The notes under the pieces were generated by a model. It made no database searches and was not told the DNA's origin. It was given only the letters and a program-made list of their open reading frames with translations. DNA of 64,000 nt, taken from assembly GCA_964250615.1 (NCBI GenBank), contig CAXUGM010000001.1; one strand, 5' to 3'. The translations under genes were made by a program, and so were the position numbers. The DNA comes from Blautia sp900556555. GTDB taxonomy: Bacteria > Bacillota > Clostridia > Lachnospirales > Lachnospiraceae. This document shows positions 15,948 through 23,824 of the stretch, in pieces (position 1 is the stretch's first letter; each line of letters begins with the position of its first letter).

Positions 15948-16676
15948 TCAGGAGACTGGAAAGCATACTGTGAATTCTGTTCCTTTTCCGTTTTCGGAGC
16001 AAAAGGAAATGCTTCCGCCATGTGCTTTTGTGATTCTTTCGCAGATTGCCAGTCCAAGACCTGTTCCTTCCTGTTTATGTGTAACAAAGGGTGTAAATAA
16101 ATCTTTTTTATATTCTTCCGGAATTCCGGCACCACTGTCACGTATGGCCATAAGAATCTGATGGTTTTCGTATTTCAGGGTGCAGCAGATATTGCCATGG
16201 GAGGTGATTGCTTCCCCTGCGTTTCTCAGAAGATTCAGGATGAGCTGTTTTAGTTTGATTTTGTCTCCTGTGAAAACCGGAAGTTCAGATTCTATGTTGA
16301 CTTCAACGGTAATGTTTTGTGACTCTAAAGATGGTATAGCTGACTCAATGGTTTCGCAGAATAATTGTGTGAAATCCAGCTCTTTTGTGCGGAGTGTTTC
16401 TGAATTGTTAAAATCTGAAAATTCTCCAAGAAGAAATTTGAGAAAGTCCATATTTTCTATGACTTTCAGCCAGTAATAGTCTTTGGAAAGTTCAGGATGC
16501 TTTGATTCTACTAACTGGAGAAAGCTGTTGATTAAAGTTACCGGATTCCTGATTTCATGAGAAATTTGTGACAAAATCATCTGGTGTTTAGACAGCAGTT
16601 CTTTGTAGCGTAATTTGTAATCTGAATCCGTGTTTTCAGTTGTCAAAGTGTTTAGATAAGTAGTTTGTGTAGCCAT
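15948..16676 (-). CDS. sensor histidine kinase without transmembrane input domain
   Basis: 242 residues. After a short N-terminal stretch comes the dimerisation/phospho-acceptor helix SQISHEIRNPVTL with His near residue 40, then the HATPase_c boxes: N box LNLLRNAGEA, G1 DSGAGIPEE, F box TPFVT and G2 GTGLGLAI. No membrane segment or PAS/HAMP domain is present, so it is soluble, similar to sporulation- or nitrogen-type kinases. No response regulator lies beside it. The ribosome binding site is an eight-base G-run (16682-16689 on the plus strand as C). Promoter at 16705-16733. Confidence 0.9.
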   Translation of the reverse strand: MATQTTYLNTLTTENTDSDYKLRYKELLSKHQMILSQISHEIRNPVTLINSFLQLVESKHPELSKDYYWLKVIENMDFLKFLLGEFSDFNNSETLRTKELDFTQLFCETIESAIPSLESQNITVEVNIESELPVFTGDKIKLKQLILNLLRNAGEAITSHGNICCTLKYENHQILMAIRDSGAGIPEEYKKDLFTPFVTHKQEGTGLGLAICERITKAHGGSISFCSENGKGTEFTVCFPVS

Positions 16677-16704
16677 ATTTTCCCCCCCCTTTTATTCACG
16701 AGAT

Positions 16705-16733
16705 AGTGTAACACTGTTAATTTTAAATATCAA
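16705..16733 (-). promoter_or_regulatory. promoter of the soluble histidine kinase gene
   Basis: On the reverse strand: TTGATA (16728-16733), a 17-base spacer, TACACT (16705-16710), about 30 bases before the kinase start. Confidence 0.6.
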
Positions 16734-16829
16734 ATAAAAGATTTTTACAAAAATTTCCAAATTTCGACAAGTGATGCGTAATATTTCACTGTTCAAATTC
16801 GGATATATTAATGAAAGGAGAAATGAGAA

Positions 16830-17237
16830 ATGAAAGAGTGTATTTTTTGTAAAATAGCAAAGGGTGAAATTCCTTCTGCCACGCTGTACGAGGATGAGGA
16901 ATTTAGAGTGATTTTAGACCTGGGTCCTGCCAACAAAGGTCATGCTCTCGTTTTGCCGAAGGCTCATTATGAAAATCTGTATGACCTTCCGGATGAAATG
17001 GCAGCCCATGCTATGATTTTAGCAAAAAAAATTGCAACCAAGATGAAAGGGATTTTGAACTGCGACGGGTATAATCTTGTGCAGAATAATGGTGAAGCGG
17101 CAGGACAGACTGTATTTCATTTTCATATGCATCTGATTCCACGGTACACAGATGACCATGCCGGAATTACATGGACACCGGGCACTTTGACTTCGGAAGA
17201 CAGGGATGAAATCTTAGAAAAGTTTTTAATGGAATAA
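16830..17237 (+). CDS. HIT family nucleotide hydrolase/transferase
   Basis: 135 residues, typical length for Hint-type HIT proteins. N-terminal CIFCKIAKGEIP includes the zinc-associated CxxC; RVILDLGPANKGHALVLPK and the C-terminal HFHMHLIPR (HxHxH, near residue 97) give the nucleotide-phosphate-binding triad with the catalytic middle His. Such proteins hydrolyse AMP-linked phosphoramidates or dinucleoside polyphosphates. AAAGGAGAAATGAG precedes the ATG. The sigma-factor gene starts three bases after the stop and is likely co-transcribed. Confidence 0.93.
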   Translation: MKECIFCKIAKGEIPSATLYEDEEFRVILDLGPANKGHALVLPKAHYENLYDLPDEMAAHAMILAKKIATKMKGILNCDGYNLVQNNGEAAGQTVFHFHMHLIPRYTDDHAGITWTPGTLTSEDRDEILEKFLME

Positions 17238-17240
17238 AAG

Positions 17241-17813
17241 TTGGATAAAAAAATGACAGAAGACAAGTTTCGTAGCATATACCAACAACATTATCGATTA
17301 GTGATGAAGGTAGTATATAGCGTATTAAAGGATGTGGATTTTTCAGAGGATATCTGTCAGGAAGTATTTTTGTTATTTTCTGAAAATGTAGATACTATGG
17401 AGGAGGAGTGTTTTAAACAGTGGTTTATTGTAACAGCAAAGAGAAAATCTATTGATTTTTGTAGAAAAGCGTATCAGGTACACGAAGTTGCATCGTCTAT
17501 TTCAGATACAGAAGAAAATCTGAAAGACAGAAGCAGCGTCTGGATATCCAGCAAAACCTATACACAGGTATCAACAGAAGAAGAGATTATGCACAAGCTG
17601 GAGCTTCAGGAATTAACAGACAGAATGTTTGCTGATTTGGAGAAAAAGAATAAACACTGGTATGAGATTTTGAGAAGAACCTTTCTAAATGGAGAAAAAG
17701 CAGAAGATGTTGCCCGTGCTCTTGGCATCTCAATAGAAAATCTGAGAGCTAAGAAGCACAGGCTGAAAATCTGGATTAATAAGCATTACAGAGAAAGCTT
17801 TGAAGAATTATGA
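17241..17813 (+). CDS. RNA polymerase sigma-70 family (ECF-like) factor
   Basis: 190 residues. Region 2 is visible as FRSIYQQHYRLVMKVVYSVL...EDICQEVFLLFSEN and FKQWFIVTAKRKSIDFCRK, region 4 as WYEILRRTFLNGEKAEDVARALGISIENLRAKKHRLKIW, the DNA-binding helix-turn-helix. Two-domain layout and size match ECF sigma factors. The TTG at 17241 directly follows the HIT gene; an ATG at 17253 would remove four residues and is an alternative start. Its last six bases overlap the 3' end of the convergent murG. The membrane protein at 18965 is a candidate anti-sigma factor, so this may be an envelope-stress regulator; that link is inference. Confidence 0.85.
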   Translation: MDKKMTEDKFRSIYQQHYRLVMKVVYSVLKDVDFSEDICQEVFLLFSENVDTMEEECFKQWFIVTAKRKSIDFCRKAYQVHEVASSISDTEENLKDRSSVWISSKTYTQVSTEEEIMHKLELQELTDRMFADLEKKNKHWYEILRRTFLNGEKAEDVARALGISIENLRAKKHRLKIWINKHYRESFEEL

Positions 17814-18878
17814 ATGAGATACTGCTTCTTCAAACAGTTGTACAATCTGTTCAATAGAATCTTTATGCTTGCTGGAAGACATTGCAGTAACATAGGCTTC
17901 ACGGTTTGTGTATAAATCATGGATTGCATCCAAAAGAACATGGTCAGTGATTTCTTCTTCTTCCAGCACTTTGCTGTAACCAAGGCGTTCAAAGGAACGG
18001 GCATTTAAAATCTGGTCACCGCGGCTTGCCCGGGCAGAAAGAGGAATGAGAAGATTAGGCTTATTCAGGGCACTGAGTTCACAGATGGCGTTAGCTCCTG
18101 CACGGGAAATAACAATATCTGACAGGGCAAATAAATCTGCGAGTTCTTTTTTGATATATTCGTATTGTACATAGCCTTTGGTACCAACCAAGCTTTCATC
18201 CAATTTATCTTTTCCGCAGAGATGGATAACCTGAAAATCTTTCAGAAGTTCAGGAAGGATGGCTCTTACAGCATCATTTACTGCAGCAGCGCCAAGGCTT
18301 CCACCTATAATGAGAATTACTGGTTTTTCAGAAGAAAATCCGGTGAATTCTAAGGCTTTTTCAGGATTTCCGGTCAACAATTCCTGACGGATAGGTGTTC
18401 CTGTGAGGACGGCTTTTTCCGCAGGAAGATGGGAAACTGTTTCAGGAAAATTACAACATACTTTCGTGGCAAAAGGAATGGATAATTTATTTGCCAGTCC
18501 CGGGGTCATGTCAGACTCATGGATGAAAGTAGGAATTTTCCTTCTGCTTGCTGCAATTACTACAGGAACAGTTACAAAGCCGCCTTTAGAGAAGACAACA
18601 TCTGGCTTTAACTGCTTCATTAATTTTTTCGCTTCAAACAAACCCTTCATGACTTTGAATGGGTCAGTGAAGTTTTTGACATCGAAATAACGTCTGAGCT
18701 TACCGGAAGAAATTCCATAATAAGGAATGCCCAGTTCTTCGATTAGTTTTTTTTCGATTCCATCGTAAGAACCAATATAGGAAATTTGATATCCCAGTTC
18801 TTTCAATCGTGGAATCATAGCTATATTCGGAGTAACGTGTCCGGCTGTTCCGCCGCCGGTGAGTACGATATGTTTCAT
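17808..18878 (-). CDS. murG: UDP-GlcNAc:lipid I N-acetylglucosaminyltransferase MurG
   Basis: 356 residues. Glycosyltransferase (GT28) that converts lipid I to lipid II at the inner face of the membrane in peptidoglycan synthesis. Visible motifs: GGGTAGHVTPN at residues 8-18 (G-loop 1), FSKGGFVTVP, HESDMTPGLANK, IIGGSLGA and SRAGANAICEL with the donor-binding Glu. The start is ATG 18878: AGGAGGT lies six bases before it, whereas a longer reading to 18947 has no site. It is encoded alone and antisense between a sigma factor and a possible anti-sigma gene, away from a dcw cluster. Confidence 0.95.
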   Translation of the reverse strand: MKHIVLTGGGTAGHVTPNIAMIPRLKELGYQISYIGSYDGIEKKLIEELGIPYYGISSGKLRRYFDVKNFTDPFKVMKGLFEAKKLMKQLKPDVVFSKGGFVTVPVVIAASRRKIPTFIHESDMTPGLANKLSIPFATKVCCNFPETVSHLPAEKAVLTGTPIRQELLTGNPEKALEFTGFSSEKPVILIIGGSLGAAAVNDAVRAILPELLKDFQVIHLCGKDKLDESLVGTKGYVQYEYIKKELADLFALSDIVISRAGANAICELSALNKPNLLIPLSARASRGDQILNARSFERLGYSKVLEEEEITDHVLLDAIHDLYTNREAYVTAMSSSKHKDSIEQIVQLFEEAVSHS

Positions 18879-18964
18879 GGTGTACCTCCTGATCTGTTCA
18901 AAATAGTAACTATATGATAATATGATACACTTGTCAGAAAAAGTCAAGGAAAGATAGGAGTTTC

Positions 18965-19879
18965 ATGGATAAAATAGCAGAACAGAAAAACAGAAGACGA
19001 ACTCTTTCTGCCCAGGACCAGTACGACGAGAATTTCAATGGCGGCTACAGTCCTGAAGAGCTGGAAGAAGCCGCATTAATTGAAAGAGAAATACAAAACA
19101 TTCCTGATATGCCCGAATGGGAGCCTACAGAAGAAAAATTTCAGGCACTTATGGCAAAAGCCAGAGAAAGAGGCCTGTTTACAGACGGCGAACATTCAGA
19201 AGTCAAAGAAAATGAAAAAACAGATGCATTAGAAAATACAAATGAAAATGAACAAAATCCCAAAGAAAAAAGTAACCGTAAACAAAAGATATGCAGTATG
19301 AAAAAGAAGGTGATAAAATGGTCGGCTGTGGCAGCAGCCACCATAATAGGAATATTTACAGTCTCTATGAGCAGTGAAGCAAACAGAGCATATATTATGC
19401 AAGAAGTAAACAGGTTGTTTGGGAATGATGTGAACACAGAGTTAGATAATGTGGAAGTTAAGGAAAGTGGAAGAACGGTAGAATATGCATTTGAAGATAT
19501 TGAAAATACGTTCAATATAACGATGCCGGAGTTGTACTATCTTCCAGATGATATGGAATATATAGATTATACGTTGGATAAGAGTGCACAAACGGCAATT
19601 ATCAGGTATTCTTTTAAAGAACAGATAATATATTTAGCTGTTTTTATCAATAATAAAGAGACAACTAGGTTATCGCAAGAAGATACAGGAACACATTTAT
19701 ATGATATAAGCAGTGAATGGGTATCGGAATTAAAAAGTTCCTTATGGAAAATATACGAAGAAGGAGATGAACAACCGACTTATAGTTTGAAATGGAACTA
19801 TAAGAATGTACATTATGAGTTTCTGGGAAAAATCAATGAGGAAGAAATGTCAAAAATTGCAAAAGAAATTTTATACTAA
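18965..19879 (+). CDS. membrane protein, putative anti-sigma/DUF4367-like
   Basis: 304 residues with a cytoplasmic N-terminus of about 115 residues (very Glu/Lys/Asn rich, with PDMPEWEPTEEKFQALM), one membrane helix at about residues 118-136 (VIKWSAVAAATIIGIFTVS) and an extracytoplasmic domain of about 165 residues. This single-pass layout, and the SSEANRAYI...RLFGND phrase just after the helix, resembles clostridial DUF4367-type anti-sigma proteins. AGGAG four bases upstream of ATG 18965. It is followed 25 bases later by a small secreted protein. I infer that it restrains the sigma factor at 17241; no direct evidence. Confidence 0.55.
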   Translation: MDKIAEQKNRRRTLSAQDQYDENFNGGYSPEELEEAALIEREIQNIPDMPEWEPTEEKFQALMAKARERGLFTDGEHSEVKENEKTDALENTNENEQNPKEKSNRKQKICSMKKKVIKWSAVAAATIIGIFTVSMSSEANRAYIMQEVNRLFGNDVNTELDNVEVKESGRTVEYAFEDIENTFNITMPELYYLPDDMEYIDYTLDKSAQTAIIRYSFKEQIIYLAVFINNKETTRLSQEDTGTHLYDISSEWVSELKSSLWKIYEEGDEQPTYSLKWNYKNVHYEFLGKINEEEMSKIAKEILY

Positions 19880-19904
19880 ATTTTAAAGAAGGAGAACATA
19901 TTTT

Positions 19905-20390
19905 ATGAAAAAGTGTAAGAAAGTAATTAGTTTATTTTTTAGTATGGTGTTTTTTTTGAGTGTTGGTATTAACGTAAAGGCAGCAGATTTTGAGGATTTA
20001 GGTAAAGTAGTTGATGGGTCGCAATTGCTTGATGCAAAAGAATCGACAGTTACGATAGAAAGTCTTGCAAAAGGTAATATTTTAAATAACGGAACCGCAA
20101 GTCTTTCCAATAATGGCAATGGAGAAGTTAATGTATACGGTGCAGTTTTAGGAAGTGTTATGTGCGATAAATTAGTATTGAAAATGACGCTACAGAGATA
20201 TTCGGATGGTGCTTGGAGATATGTGCAGGAGTTTTCTGATACAAAATATAATGATTCAATGTTGACAAAGAGTTATAATGTATCTGTAAAAAAAGGCTAT
20301 TATTATAGGGTAAAAGCTGCATGTGCTGCTTATAAAGGTTCAACGATGGAAAGCAAGACCCCTATGACAAACGGCATCTGGATTGACTAA
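19905..20390 (+). CDS. small secreted protein, DUF6147-like
   Basis: 161 residues with a clear Sec signal peptide: MKKCKKVISLFFSMVFFLSV, then GINVKAADF with cleavage after AKA-like residues near 27. The mature 134 residues are beta-rich, with SNNGNGEVNVYG and LVLKMTLQRYSDGAWRYVQ, followed by KGYYYRVKAACAAYKGS; this pattern is what I recall for DUF6147 secreted proteins of gut Clostridia. AAGGAGAA precedes the ATG by eight bases. Probably co-transcribed with the putative anti-sigma gene and stopped by the hairpin at 20478. Function unknown. Confidence 0.65.
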   Translation: MKKCKKVISLFFSMVFFLSVGINVKAADFEDLGKVVDGSQLLDAKESTVTIESLAKGNILNNGTASLSNNGNGEVNVYGAVLGSVMCDKLVLKMTLQRYSDGAWRYVQEFSDTKYNDSMLTKSYNVSVKKGYYYRVKAACAAYKGSTMESKTPMTNGIWID

Positions 20391-20477
20391 CCCACTTTGT
20401 CTATATTTCCCATAATGTGCATCCATTAAATTATATTTCCTATAAGTTTCCACAAATTTAATATTCATTCCCCTATT

Positions 20478-20539
20478 AAAACCCCCTTATGTGCTGTATA
20501 ATGTTAGTATGACATTCATTATACAGCAAAGGGGGTTTT
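20478..20539 (+). promoter_or_regulatory. palindrome combining a terminator-like hairpin, a promoter -10 and the ribosome binding site
   Basis: Left arm 20478-20503 (AAAACCCCCTT, ATGT bulge, GCTGTATAATG) pairs with right arm 20517-20539 (CATTATACAGC, AA, AGGGGGTTTT) around a 13-base loop. In a transcript arriving from the upstream gene this is a strong hairpin with a U-rich tail (TTTTCTTT). The left arm also contains TATAAT (20497-20502), and the right arm contains the AGGGGG ribosome binding site for ATG 20544. A transcript starting from this TATAAT would lack the left arm and leave the site free. Confidence 0.6.
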
Positions 20540-20543
20540 CTTT

Positions 20544-22151
20544 ATGAAGCTGACTTTTATTGGTGCTGCTCATGAGGTGACAGGGAGCTGTTATTATCTG
20601 GAGGCAGCGGGGAAGAAGTTTATTGTTGACTGTGGTATGGAGCAAGGGCCTGACCAGTATGAGAACCAGGATATTCCGGTGCCCCTTTCAGAGTTGGATT
20701 TTGCTCTTTTGACCCATGCCCATATTGACCATTCGGGAAATTTCCCATTGGCCTATGCAAAAGGCTTCCGTGGACCTGTTTATGCAACCTCTGCCACTTG
20801 TGCCCTGTGTGACATTATGCTGCGTGACAGTGCCCATATCCAGATGTTCGAGGCAGAATGGAGAAACAGGAAGGCCAGAAGAAATGGGCAGGCAGAGTTT
20901 GTGCCGGCTTATACTATGGAAGATGCACTGGGGGTTATTCAGCTTTTTGCTGAGTGCAGCTATGATAAGGTCATTGAACTTGCGGAAGGTATTAAGGTGC
21001 GTTTTGTAGATGCAGGCCATCTGCTTGGCTCTGCCAGTATTGAATTGTGGATCACAGAAGAAGGCGAGGAACGTAAGATTGTATTTTCCGGTGATATCGG
21101 AAACCTGGATCAGCCGTTGATTAAAGACCCTACATACATTGAAAGTGCAGATTATGTAGTGATGGAGTCGACTTACGGTGACAGAAGCCATGGAGAAAAG
21201 CCGGAATATGTGCAGGCACTTACAGAGGTTGTGCGGAAGACCTTTGCCAGAGGCGGAAATGTAGTCATTCCTTCTTTTGCTGTTGGCCGTACCCAGGAGA
21301 TGCTGTACTTTTTGCGTAAAATCAAAGAAGATAACTTGCTTCCGGAATTTCCGGGATTCGAGGTCTATGTGGATAGCCCGCTAGCTGTGCAGGCAACGAC
21401 GATATTCAAGGAGCATTATACAGAATGCTATGATGAAGAAGCCATGGAACTGATTAATAAGGGAATCAACCCCATTGCATTTCCGGGGCTCCGTCTGTCC
21501 ATTACCAGTGATGAATCAAGAGCCATTAACTTTAATGACAAACCGAAAGTTATCCTTTCTGCCAGCGGTATGTGTGATGCGGGCCGGATTAAGCATCATC
21601 TGAAACATAATCTGTGGAGAAGGGAGTCTACGATTTTATTTGTTGGTTATCAGGCAATTGGAACTTTAGGAAGGGCTTTAGTGGAAGGTGCTACGGATGT
21701 AAGGCTTTTCGGTGAGGATATTCATGTCAATGCGGAGATTATCCGTCTTCCAGGTATCAGCGGACACGCAGATGACCAAGGGCTTATGCGGTGGGCTAGT
21801 TCCTTTAAGGAAAAGCCTAAGAGAGTCTTTGTGGCTCATGGCGATGACCAGGTTTGTGATATTTTTGCAAAACGTCTGGAAACGGAGCTTGGATATTCTG
21901 CACTTGCACCGTACAGTGGAACGGAAGTAGACCTGCTTACCAATGAAGTTACGAAACAGACCGTTGGTATTGTAGTGAAGCATACAGAGCAGAAAGCTAA
22001 GAGCCGGAAGGCGGCAGGTGTATTTGCAAGACTGGTGGCAGCAGGACAGAGACTTATGGCTGTTATCCGCAGAAATGAAGGCGGTGCCAATAAGGATCTG
22101 GCAAGATTTGCGGATCAGATAAATTCCCTTTGTGATAAGTGGGATAGATAA
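20544..22151 (+). CDS. MBL-fold beta-CASP RNA exonuclease/endonuclease
   Basis: 535 residues of the metallo-beta-lactamase beta-CASP family (CPSF-like RNases). Metal motifs in order: THAHIDHSGN near residues 57-65 (HxHxDH), the downstream His in DAGHLLGS, GDIGN with Asp, and VMESTYGDR. The beta-CASP part shows NVVIPSFAVGRTQEML and LSASGMCDAGRIKHHL, and the C-terminal metal-binding block is LPGISGHADDQGLMRW. The protein has about 60 extra residues, basic and helical, after the usual end. Likely acts on RNA in the cytoplasm. Monocistronic, terminator at 22205. Confidence 0.9.
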   Translation: MKLTFIGAAHEVTGSCYYLEAAGKKFIVDCGMEQGPDQYENQDIPVPLSELDFALLTHAHIDHSGNFPLAYAKGFRGPVYATSATCALCDIMLRDSAHIQMFEAEWRNRKARRNGQAEFVPAYTMEDALGVIQLFAECSYDKVIELAEGIKVRFVDAGHLLGSASIELWITEEGEERKIVFSGDIGNLDQPLIKDPTYIESADYVVMESTYGDRSHGEKPEYVQALTEVVRKTFARGGNVVIPSFAVGRTQEMLYFLRKIKEDNLLPEFPGFEVYVDSPLAVQATTIFKEHYTECYDEEAMELINKGINPIAFPGLRLSITSDESRAINFNDKPKVILSASGMCDAGRIKHHLKHNLWRRESTILFVGYQAIGTLGRALVEGATDVRLFGEDIHVNAEIIRLPGISGHADDQGLMRWASSFKEKPKRVFVAHGDDQVCDIFAKRLETELGYSALAPYSGTEVDLLTNEVTKQTVGIVVKHTEQKAKSRKAAGVFARLVAAGQRLMAVIRRNEGGANKDLARFADQINSLCDKWDR

Positions 22152-22204
22152 GTTGTAGAATCTGTATTAGAAAATTTGTGAAAAATAATAGGACATCATG
22201 TAGG

Positions 22205-22250
22205 AGGCAGAGTGTTCACCACTTTAAAATGATGAATACTCTGCCTTTTT
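22205..22250 (+). terminator. intrinsic terminator after the MBL gene
   Basis: Arms AGGCAGAGTGTTCA and TGAATACTCTGCCT (one mismatch) followed by TTTTT. Confidence 0.9.
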
Positions 22251-22325
22251 GTGCAAAAGTAACAAAAAAACAGAAGATAAAAAAAGAAGAGTAAAGAAAA
22301 TACACATGAAAGTAAAAAAAAGACG

Positions 22326-22354
22326 TTCAAAAACAAGAGGGGTTCTTCTATAAT
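22326..22354 (+). promoter_or_regulatory. promoter of the oligosaccharide ABC transporter operon
   Basis: TTCAAA at 22326-22331, a 17-base spacer and TATAAT at 22349-22354, giving a leader of roughly 115 bases before the binding-protein start. The surrounding 22255-22325 is very A-rich. Confidence 0.6.
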
Positions 22355-22373
22355 TTTTTTTAGAAAGGGAATA

Positions 22374-22446
22374 TGACACACAAATACTTTCCATATCCTG
22401 AATTCCGGGGCCTCATTCGAAGCGGTATGGAAAAAACTGTGTGTGC
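22374..22446 (+). promoter_or_regulatory. imperfect stem-loop in the leader of the ABC operon
   Basis: CACACAAATACTTTCCATATCC (from 22376) can pair with GGTATGGAAAAAACTGTGTGTG (to 22446) as stems of 6, 8 and 2 base pairs with one internal loop. It ends about 17 bases before the AGGAGG site of the binding-protein gene. It could be an mRNA structure or a DNA operator; the sequence does not decide. Confidence 0.35.
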
Positions 22447-22477
22447 GGTATTCTATAGGATTATGAGGAGGATTATT

Positions 22478-23755
22478 ATGAAGAAAAAAATGCTTGGTTT
22501 ATTGCTGCCATTGACCTTGGCAGCAGGGATGCTTACAGGCTGCGGTGGTGAAGAAAGCAGCAGCGATGAAAAAACACTGACCCTTTGGAGTATTGCTACA
22601 GAATCAGACAATATGCATAGTTCCTATTTAAAAGCAATCGAAGAATGGGAAGAAAAACATGAGGGATATAAAATTAAATTTGAAACATTTGAAAACCAGT
22701 CTTATAAAACAAAGATTAAATCTGCGGTAGCAGCAAATGAACTGCCGGATATCTTTTTTACTTTCGGAGGAGGTTTTTCACAGCCGTTTGCAGAGTCAGG
22801 AAAGGTGCTGCCACTTGATGACTATTATGAAAACTACAAAGATTTGCTTCCAGAAGCAGCACTGAAAAACCAGACATACGACGGAACGATTTATGGTTCT
22901 ACTTTTACAACACCGGTTTCTATGATGTTCTATAACAAGAATATTTTTGAAGAGAACAATATTAAAGTTCCGGCTACATACGATGAACTTCTTACCGCAG
23001 TAACTACATTAAAAGATGCCGGAATCACACCGATTGCCACTTCCGTAAAGGATACCTGGGTATTGGGAATGCTCCACGATGGACTTACATTGAAATCTGC
23101 TGGTGCTACAAAGTTACAGAATGCACTGTTGAAACAGGAAGGACAGAGCTACAATGATTCAGATATGCTTCAGTCTGCAAAAGCAATTGTTGAGTTAAAG
23201 GAAAAAGGTGCTTTTGAAGAAGGCGCTACAGGTCTTTCCAATGATGAAGCTGTGCAGCCGTTTCTTGATGGACAGGCAGGTATGTTCTTTACCGGTTCTT
23301 GGTTAGGTGGAGATATTAACACAAAATCTTATGATAAAGAGGCTTTTGGTGTTGCACCGATTCCAGTATTAAATTCTGAAAATTCATCTTTATCAGATTT
23401 CATGGGTGGAGCTTCTGATACGTTTATGGTTGCAAAATCAACAAAATATCCAGAAGTGGCTTGTGATGCGGCATTCGAAATTGCAAAATATATTTCAAAG
23501 AATGCATATCTGGAAGGTGTTGCAATTCCTGCATGGAAAGTAGATTACGATGATTCAGAAGTTGAACCGATGACAAAAGAGATTGCAGGCTACACAACAG
23601 AAGCAAATTCCTTTACTTTGTGGTTTGACACACTTCTTCCGGCAGAAGATGCAAACAAATATTTGGAACTCCTTCAGCAGTTATATACAGGTGGAATCAC
23701 ACCAGAAGAGTATGTGAAGGCCATGGCTGATCAGTTTGATAGCACGAAAAAATAA
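22478..23755 (+). CDS. ABC transporter sugar-binding lipoprotein (family 1 solute-binding protein)
   Basis: 425 residues from ATG 22478 (AGGAGG six bases upstream; a longer reading from 22373 is not needed). Signal peptide MKKKMLGLLLPLTLAAGMLT ends in a lipobox LTGC, so the mature protein is a lipid-anchored Cys. The body is a family 1 extracellular solute-binding protein: TLTLWSIATESDN, ELPDIFFTFGGG, PVSMMFYNKNIFEENNIKVP and GQAGMFFTGSWLGG. It captures an oligosaccharide outside the cell and delivers it to the two permeases downstream. The linked glycosidases suggest arabinoxylo-oligosaccharides. Confidence 0.93.
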   Translation: MKKKMLGLLLPLTLAAGMLTGCGGEESSSDEKTLTLWSIATESDNMHSSYLKAIEEWEEKHEGYKIKFETFENQSYKTKIKSAVAANELPDIFFTFGGGFSQPFAESGKVLPLDDYYENYKDLLPEAALKNQTYDGTIYGSTFTTPVSMMFYNKNIFEENNIKVPATYDELLTAVTTLKDAGITPIATSVKDTWVLGMLHDGLTLKSAGATKLQNALLKQEGQSYNDSDMLQSAKAIVELKEKGAFEEGATGLSNDEAVQPFLDGQAGMFFTGSWLGGDINTKSYDKEAFGVAPIPVLNSENSSLSDFMGGASDTFMVAKSTKYPEVACDAAFEIAKYISKNAYLEGVAIPAWKVDYDDSEVEPMTKEIAGYTTEANSFTLWFDTLLPAEDANKYLELLQQLYTGGITPEEYVKAMADQFDSTKK

Positions 23756-23767
23756 GGTATATTTGAT

Positions 23768-23802
23768 AATTCCTTTGGACTTCGCAAGAAGCCAAAGGAA
23801 TT
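23768..23802 (+). promoter_or_regulatory. intercistronic stem-loop after the binding-protein gene
   Basis: AATTCCTTTGGACTTC and GAAGCCAAAGGAATT pair around GCAA (one A-C mismatch). No U-run follows, only ATTTG, so it is better explained as a 3' mRNA stabiliser or partial terminator that keeps binding-protein transcripts more abundant than permease transcripts, common in this kind of operon. Confidence 0.7.
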
Positions 23803-23824
23803 ATTTGAAAGGAGAGGTTCCATT

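Noticed and set aside
15948..16676. Partner response regulator for the soluble histidine kinase
   Set aside because: None found within several kilobases; the only receiver protein in the window belongs to the YesM-type kinase at 27159.
18879..18947. N-terminal extension of MurG
   Set aside because: The AGGAGGT site directly before ATG 18878 and the GGGTAGH motif at residue 8 fix the start.
22373..22477. 35-residue extension of the sugar-binding protein
   Set aside because: The lipoprotein signal peptide begins at ATG 22478 with AGGAGG in place.
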